Shown here one piece after another: positions 60,237 through 64,000 of a stretch of DNA of 64,000 bases. The translations under genes and the position numbers were made by a program. The stretch is from assembly GCF_026000375.1 (NCBI RefSeq), contig NZ_AP026708.1, positions 2,261,001 through 2,325,000 of the forward strand, given 5' to 3'. Under the pieces are notes generated by a model. That model made no database searches and had not been told where the DNA came from. It saw only the letters and a program-made list of their open reading frames with translations. This DNA comes from Pseudodesulfovibrio portus. Its GTDB lineage: Bacteria > Desulfobacterota > Desulfovibrionia > Desulfovibrionales > Desulfovibrionaceae. Position 1 is the first letter of the stretch. Every line of letters begins with the position of its first letter.

Positions 60237-63200
60237 TCACTCCTGCTCGGCCCGGAAGCGCACGGCGTCGCCGTTCTGCCAGGCCTCCACGTCCTTCCAG
60301 AAGTCGCGGCCCGGGTAGACCTTCCAGCCGTTTCCGAGCTTGAGGTTGATGACCGATTCGCGGGTGATGATGCCCAGGTTGACGGTGGTGTTGCCGGGAT
60401 AGCGCTGCAGGATCGCCTTGAGGGCGTTGAGGTGGTTGTCCTCGGCCCGTTTCTCGCCGATCCACAGGGACACGGGCTGGTCCGATCCCTGGACCGCGTC
60501 GGCCAGGAACAGGACCTTGTCGGCCAGGATCTTGGCGGACTTGGGCGCGTCCTCGGGGCCGGGCTGGTCGTCGCGCTGGTCGATCTTCCCCTGGATCATG
60601 AGCGGGCGGTCCGCGTCGAGCAGCTCGCGCGCCTCGGCGTAGACGTTGGGCAGCATGGTGACCTCGCCGGACGTTGTCAGGTCTTCGGCGGTGCAGAAGG
60701 CCATGGGGTCGCCCTTGCGGGTGATGAACTGCTTGTAGTCCGGGATGATCACGGCCACGCGCACCTCGGTGCCGTTGGGCATGGACTTGCAGTCGTCCAG
60801 GGTGGAGGTCCTGAGCCGCTGCATGTCCTGGCGGTAGGCGAGGAGCGGGTGGCCGGACAGGAAGAAGCCGAGGACCTCTTTCTCCAGGGCCAGCTTCTCG
60901 CGGTCCTCGAACTCCTCGCACAGGGAGCAGGTGGGCTGGGTGGACGCGTCGGGCTGTCCGCCGCCGCCGAGCATGTCCAGCATGTTGAGCATGCCGGAAT
61001 CCTTTTCCTTGGCCTTTTTCTGGCCCAGGGCCACGGCCTTTTCCAGGTCTTGGAGCAGGGCCGCGCGGGAGCAGTTGAAGCAGTCCAGCGCGCCCGCCTT
61101 GATCAGGGATTCGAGCACGCGCTTGGTCACGCGCCGGAGATTGACGCGCTCGCAGAAGTCGAAAATGTTGGTGAACGGGCCGTTTTCCTTGCGCTCCGCC
61201 ACGATCTCGTTGATGGCCTCTTCGCCCACGTTCTTGATGGCGGCCATGGCGAACAGGATGTCCCCGTCCTTCACCGAGAAGCGCGCCATGCCCGCGTTGA
61301 TGTCCGGCTGCTTGACCGTGATCTCCATGTCCCGGCAGGCGTTGATGTACATGATGATCTTTTCGGTGTTGTTCATTTCCGAGCTCATGAGCGCGGCCAT
61401 GAACTCCACCGGGAAGTGGGCCTTGAGGTAGGCGGTGTGGTAGGAGATGAGCGCGTATGCGGCGGAGTGGGACTTGTTGAAGCCGTATGCCGCGAACTTT
61501 TCCATGGTGTCGAAGATTTCGTTGGCGACCTTGTCCGGGATATCGTTTTCCCGCGACCCCTCCAGGAAGCGGGACCGTTGCTTGGCCATCTCCTCGGCGA
61601 TCTTCTTTCCCATGGCGCGGCGCAGCAGATCGCCCTCGCCCAGCGAGTAGTTGCCGATGACCATGGCCGTGGCCATGACCTGTTCCTGGTAGACCATGAC
61701 GCCGTAGGTGGGCTTGAGGGTCTCCTCCAGGGACGGGTGCGGGTAGGTGACCTCGATGTCCCCGTGCTTGCGCATGATGAACTCGTCCACCATGGACACG
61801 CCGTGGGAACCGATCATGCCCAGCGGGCCGGGCCGGTACAGGGCGAGCATGGCCACGATGTCCTCGAAGCAGTCCGGGCGGAGCATGCGCAGGTATTTGC
61901 GCATGCCCGAGGACTCCACCTGGAAGATGCCGTCGGTGTCGCCCTTGGCGAAGATGGCGAAGGTGTCCGGGTCGTCGAGGTGCAGGGTGTCCAGGTCGGG
62001 CGCTTCCTTGCCCTGTTCGCGGATGATGTCCAAACAGTCCTCGATGACCGTCATGGTGCGAAGACCCAGGAAGTCGAACTTGATCAGGCCGACCTTCTCG
62101 ACCTTCTTCATGTCGAACTGGGTCACGATTTCACCCTTCTTCCCCTTGTAGAGAGGAAGGTACTCGGTCATGGGCTTGTCGGAGATGACCACGCCCGCCG
62201 CGTGGGTGGAGGCGTGTCGGCACAATCCCTCCAACCGGGTGGAAATGTCGATGAGCTTGGCCACCTTGGGGTCGGTGGCCACCATGTCGTCCAGCTCGGT
62301 CACGGCCTTGACCGCGTTGGGCACGGTGATCTTGGCCTTTTCCACGCCCAGCAGCTTGGCCATGACGCCGGGGTCTTCCGGGATGAGCTTGGCGATGCGG
62401 TCGGTCTCGCCGAAGGTCATGCCCAGGGCCCGGCCCACGTCCTTGATGACCGCCTTGGTCTTCATGGTGCCGAAGGTGGTGATCTGGGCCACGCGGTCGC
62501 TGCCGTACTTGTCGGCGCAGTACTTGACCACCTCCAACCGGCGGCGTTCGCAGAAGTCCACGTCGATATCAGGCATGGACACGCGCTCCACGTTGAGGAA
62601 GCGCTCGAACAGCAGGTCGTAGGGGAGCGGGTCGAGGTTGGTGATCTTGAGCGACCAGGCCACGATGGAACCGGCTGCCGAGCCACGGCCCGGGCCCACC
62701 GGGATGCGGTTGTCCTTGGCCCAGTTGATGAAGTCCTGGACGATGAGGAAGTAGGCAGGGAAGCCCATTTCCCTGATCACGCCCAGCTCGTAGTCGAGCC
62801 GGTCCCAATAGACCTTCTCGTCCACCGTGTAGGTGATCTTCTCCAAACGCCGCTTCAGCCCGGCGCGGCAGAGGCGTTCGAACTCCTCGTTCAGGTCGGA
62901 CACGCCCTCGGACAGTTCGTATTCAGGGAAATAGTAGTTGCCCAGCTCGATCTCGAGGTTGCACTGCTCGGCGATCTTCTGGGTGTTGGCGATGGCCTCG
63001 GGCACGTGGGCGAAGGCCTGTTCCATCTCCTCGGGCGTCTTGAAGTACAGCTCCTGCGTCTCCATGCGGAACCGCTTTTCCGCGTCAACCGTGGTCTGGG
63101 TCTGGATGCAGAGCAGGGTGTCGTGGGCCTCGTAGTCCTCGGCGGTCAGGTAGTGGCAGTCGTTGGTGGCCACCAGGGGCAGCCCGGTCTTTTCGGCGCA

Positions 63201-63782
63201 CTTGATGAGCAGTTCGTTGAGCCGCGTCTGCTTGCCGATGCCGTTGTCCTGAAGCTCCAGGTAGAACCGGCCCGGAAAGATGGATTCGTAGGTCCGGGCC
63301 ATTTCGCAGCCTGCTTCCAGTCCCTCGTTCATGAGCTTGCGCGGCACCTCGCCGGCCAGGCAGGCGGACAGGGCGATGAGCCCCTCGGAGTATTTCTTGA
63401 GCAGGTTCTTGCAGACGCGCGGCTTGTAGTAGAAGCCGTCCAGGTAGCCGGAGGAAACGAGCTTGATCAGGTTCTTGTAGCCGCGCTGGTTCTTGGCCAG
63501 CAGCACCAGGTGGTAGCCGCCGCCGTGGTCCTTCTTGTGGTGGGCGTTCTCTTCGTCCACGTCGCCGGGGGCCACATAGACCTCGCAGCCGATGATGGGC
63601 TTGATGCCCATTTCCAGGGCCGCCATGTAGAAGGTCACGGCACCGTACATGGACCCGTGGTCCGTGATGGCCACGGCGGGCATGCCCAGGTCCTTGGCCC
63701 GGGAGAGCAGGTCCTTGATGCGGATCGCCCCGTCCAGCAGGCTGTATTCGGTATGGACGTGAAGATGAACGAATTCGGCCAC
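60237..63782 (-). CDS. dnaE: DNA polymerase III alpha subunit
   Basis: 1181 residues with a GTG start preceded by GGAGGAAT. The N-terminal PHP domain starts FVHLHVHTEYSLLDGAIRI and HGSMYGAVTFY. The polymerase core has GPGRGSAAGSIVAWSLKI, PDIDVDFCERRRLEVVKY near 400 (catalytic Asp pair), and FGFNKSHSAAYALISYHTAY-like helices (AAYGFNKSHSAAYAL). The C-terminal region includes a helix-hairpin-helix segment and an OB-fold. It is the replicative polymerase. The gene stands alone between the MazG-like gene and the right-edge gene. Confidence 0.97.
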   Translation of the reverse strand: MAEFVHLHVHTEYSLLDGAIRIKDLLSRAKDLGMPAVAITDHGSMYGAVTFYMAALEMGIKPIIGCEVYVAPGDVDEENAHHKKDHGGGYHLVLLAKNQRGYKNLIKLVSSGYLDGFYYKPRVCKNLLKKYSEGLIALSACLAGEVPRKLMNEGLEAGCEMARTYESIFPGRFYLELQDNGIGKQTRLNELLIKCAEKTGLPLVATNDCHYLTAEDYEAHDTLLCIQTQTTVDAEKRFRMETQELYFKTPEEMEQAFAHVPEAIANTQKIAEQCNLEIELGNYYFPEYELSEGVSDLNEEFERLCRAGLKRRLEKITYTVDEKVYWDRLDYELGVIREMGFPAYFLIVQDFINWAKDNRIPVGPGRGSAAGSIVAWSLKITNLDPLPYDLLFERFLNVERVSMPDIDVDFCERRRLEVVKYCADKYGSDRVAQITTFGTMKTKAVIKDVGRALGMTFGETDRIAKLIPEDPGVMAKLLGVEKAKITVPNAVKAVTELDDMVATDPKVAKLIDISTRLEGLCRHASTHAAGVVISDKPMTEYLPLYKGKKGEIVTQFDMKKVEKVGLIKFDFLGLRTMTVIEDCLDIIREQGKEAPDLDTLHLDDPDTFAIFAKGDTDGIFQVESSGMRKYLRMLRPDCFEDIVAMLALYRPGPLGMIGSHGVSMVDEFIMRKHGDIEVTYPHPSLEETLKPTYGVMVYQEQVMATAMVIGNYSLGEGDLLRRAMGKKIAEEMAKQRSRFLEGSRENDIPDKVANEIFDTMEKFAAYGFNKSHSAAYALISYHTAYLKAHFPVEFMAALMSSEMNNTEKIIMYINACRDMEITVKQPDINAGMARFSVKDGDILFAMAAIKNVGEEAINEIVAERKENGPFTNIFDFCERVNLRRVTKRVLESLIKAGALDCFNCSRAALLQDLEKAVALGQKKAKEKDSGMLNMLDMLGGGGQPDASTQPTCSLCEEFEDREKLALEKEVLGFFLSGHPLLAYRQDMQRLRTSTLDDCKSMPNGTEVRVAVIIPDYKQFITRKGDPMAFCTAEDLTTSGEVTMLPNVYAEARELLDADRPLMIQGKIDQRDDQPGPEDAPKSAKILADKVLFLADAVQGSDQPVSLWIGEKRAEDNHLNALKAILQRYPGNTTVNLGIITRESVINLKLGNGWKVYPGRDFWKDVEAWQNGDAVRFRAEQE

Positions 63783-63900
63783 TTAAATGATTCCTCCGTG
63801 TTGGTCGCAAATGATACCAGAGTGCGCGGCGGACTGCCACAACCAATTCCCGGGGTGGGCCGCCATTGACATTCTCCCGTGAAAACGGTCCATTGCCACC

Positions 63901-64000
63901 ATGGAATCATTGGGAGACATCACGGCCTACCTGTGGCAGCGGCTGCCGCTCATCCTGCTCTTCGTGTGCGGGTATTTCGTGTACCAGCTGCTGGGGGCCG
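63901..64000 (+). CDS. Start of a membrane protein, 3' end outside window
   Basis: 33 codons visible from ATG: MESLGDITAYLWQRL then PLILLFVCGYFVYQLLG, a transmembrane-like segment. It diverges from dnaE. TTGACA at 63866-63871 could be a -35 element, but no good -10 follows, and no strong ribosome site is seen. The family cannot be told from this stretch. Confidence 0.55.
   Translation, partial: MESLGDITAYLWQRLPLILLFVCGYFVYQLLGA

Noticed and set aside
60174..63869. 1231-residue open frame on the plus strand across dnaE
   Set aside because: It is the exact antisense of dnaE; its length comes from GC-rich third positions. The translation is Gly/His/Val-rich without motifs.

Overview
The window is about 64 kb of GC-rich (roughly 60-65 %) chromosome, densely packed and on both strands. 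The gene content points to a motile, Gram-negative, anaerobic member of the Desulfovibrionaceae (Desulfovibrio/Pseudodesulfovibrio type). The pointers are a periplasmic tetrahaem c-type cytochrome, HTH-cupin regulators paired with acyl-CoA ligases, an ADP-forming acetate-CoA ligase next to a BioD/DRTGG protein, a Nif3 / C4-zinc-ribbon / rnpB / ispDF / cysS block, and a FliL-FliN-FliO-FliP-FliQ block joined to MotA/MotB. This taxonomic reading is inference from gene content; no 16S gene is present.

Layout. 1-4.7 kb: two regulator (XRE-cupin) plus acyl-CoA ligase pairs. 4.8-8.7 kb (minus): a small acidic protein, rlmH, a metallophosphoesterase and a Lon-like protease. 8.8-16.4 kb (minus): a seven-gene operon made only of exported proteins; it has a good sigma70 promoter upstream and a hairpin terminator at its end. 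Its core is three consecutive copies of a two-gene module, each a small Gly-rich secreted protein followed by a protein with a conserved unknown domain and a C-terminal peptidoglycan-binding-like domain. The first gene encodes a beta-propeller protein with a CxxCH haem motif. I do not recognise this cassette, and it is my main candidate for an undescribed system. 16.6-18.7 kb: a polytopic membrane protein and a geranylgeranyl-reductase-type flavoprotein. 18.7-24.5 kb (minus): yggS-motA-motB-motB2-fliL-fliN-fliO-fliP-fliQ. 24.9-31 kb: a Tat-exported HD protein, topA, a tetrahaem cytochrome and rsmG. 31.2-34 kb: a P-type ATPase. 34-40 kb (minus): cysS, a membrane-anchored unknown, ispDF, rnpB, a C4 zinc-ribbon protein, a Nif3-like protein and tRNA-Met. 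40.5-43.8 kb: MATE and EamA transporters with an AraC regulator. 43.9-47.8 kb: acetate/CoA metabolism and rnc. 47.9-54.4 kb: flagellin and the fliK-flgD-flgE hook operon, each behind a sigma54-like promoter. 54.5-63.8 kb (minus): two glycosyltransferase-like proteins, a diguanylate cyclase, dtd, queD, a MazG-like hydrolase and dnaE. A membrane protein starts at the right edge.

Intergenic DNA holds several repeat families: a 110-120 bp near-perfect palindrome in three copies whose arms co-vary, a tandem 180-bp structured unit after topA, a 51-bp tandem repeat downstream of the MATE gene, and a C/G-rich hairpin element in three copies. Between flagellin and flgE lies about 1.2 kb of apparently non-coding, hairpin-bearing DNA.
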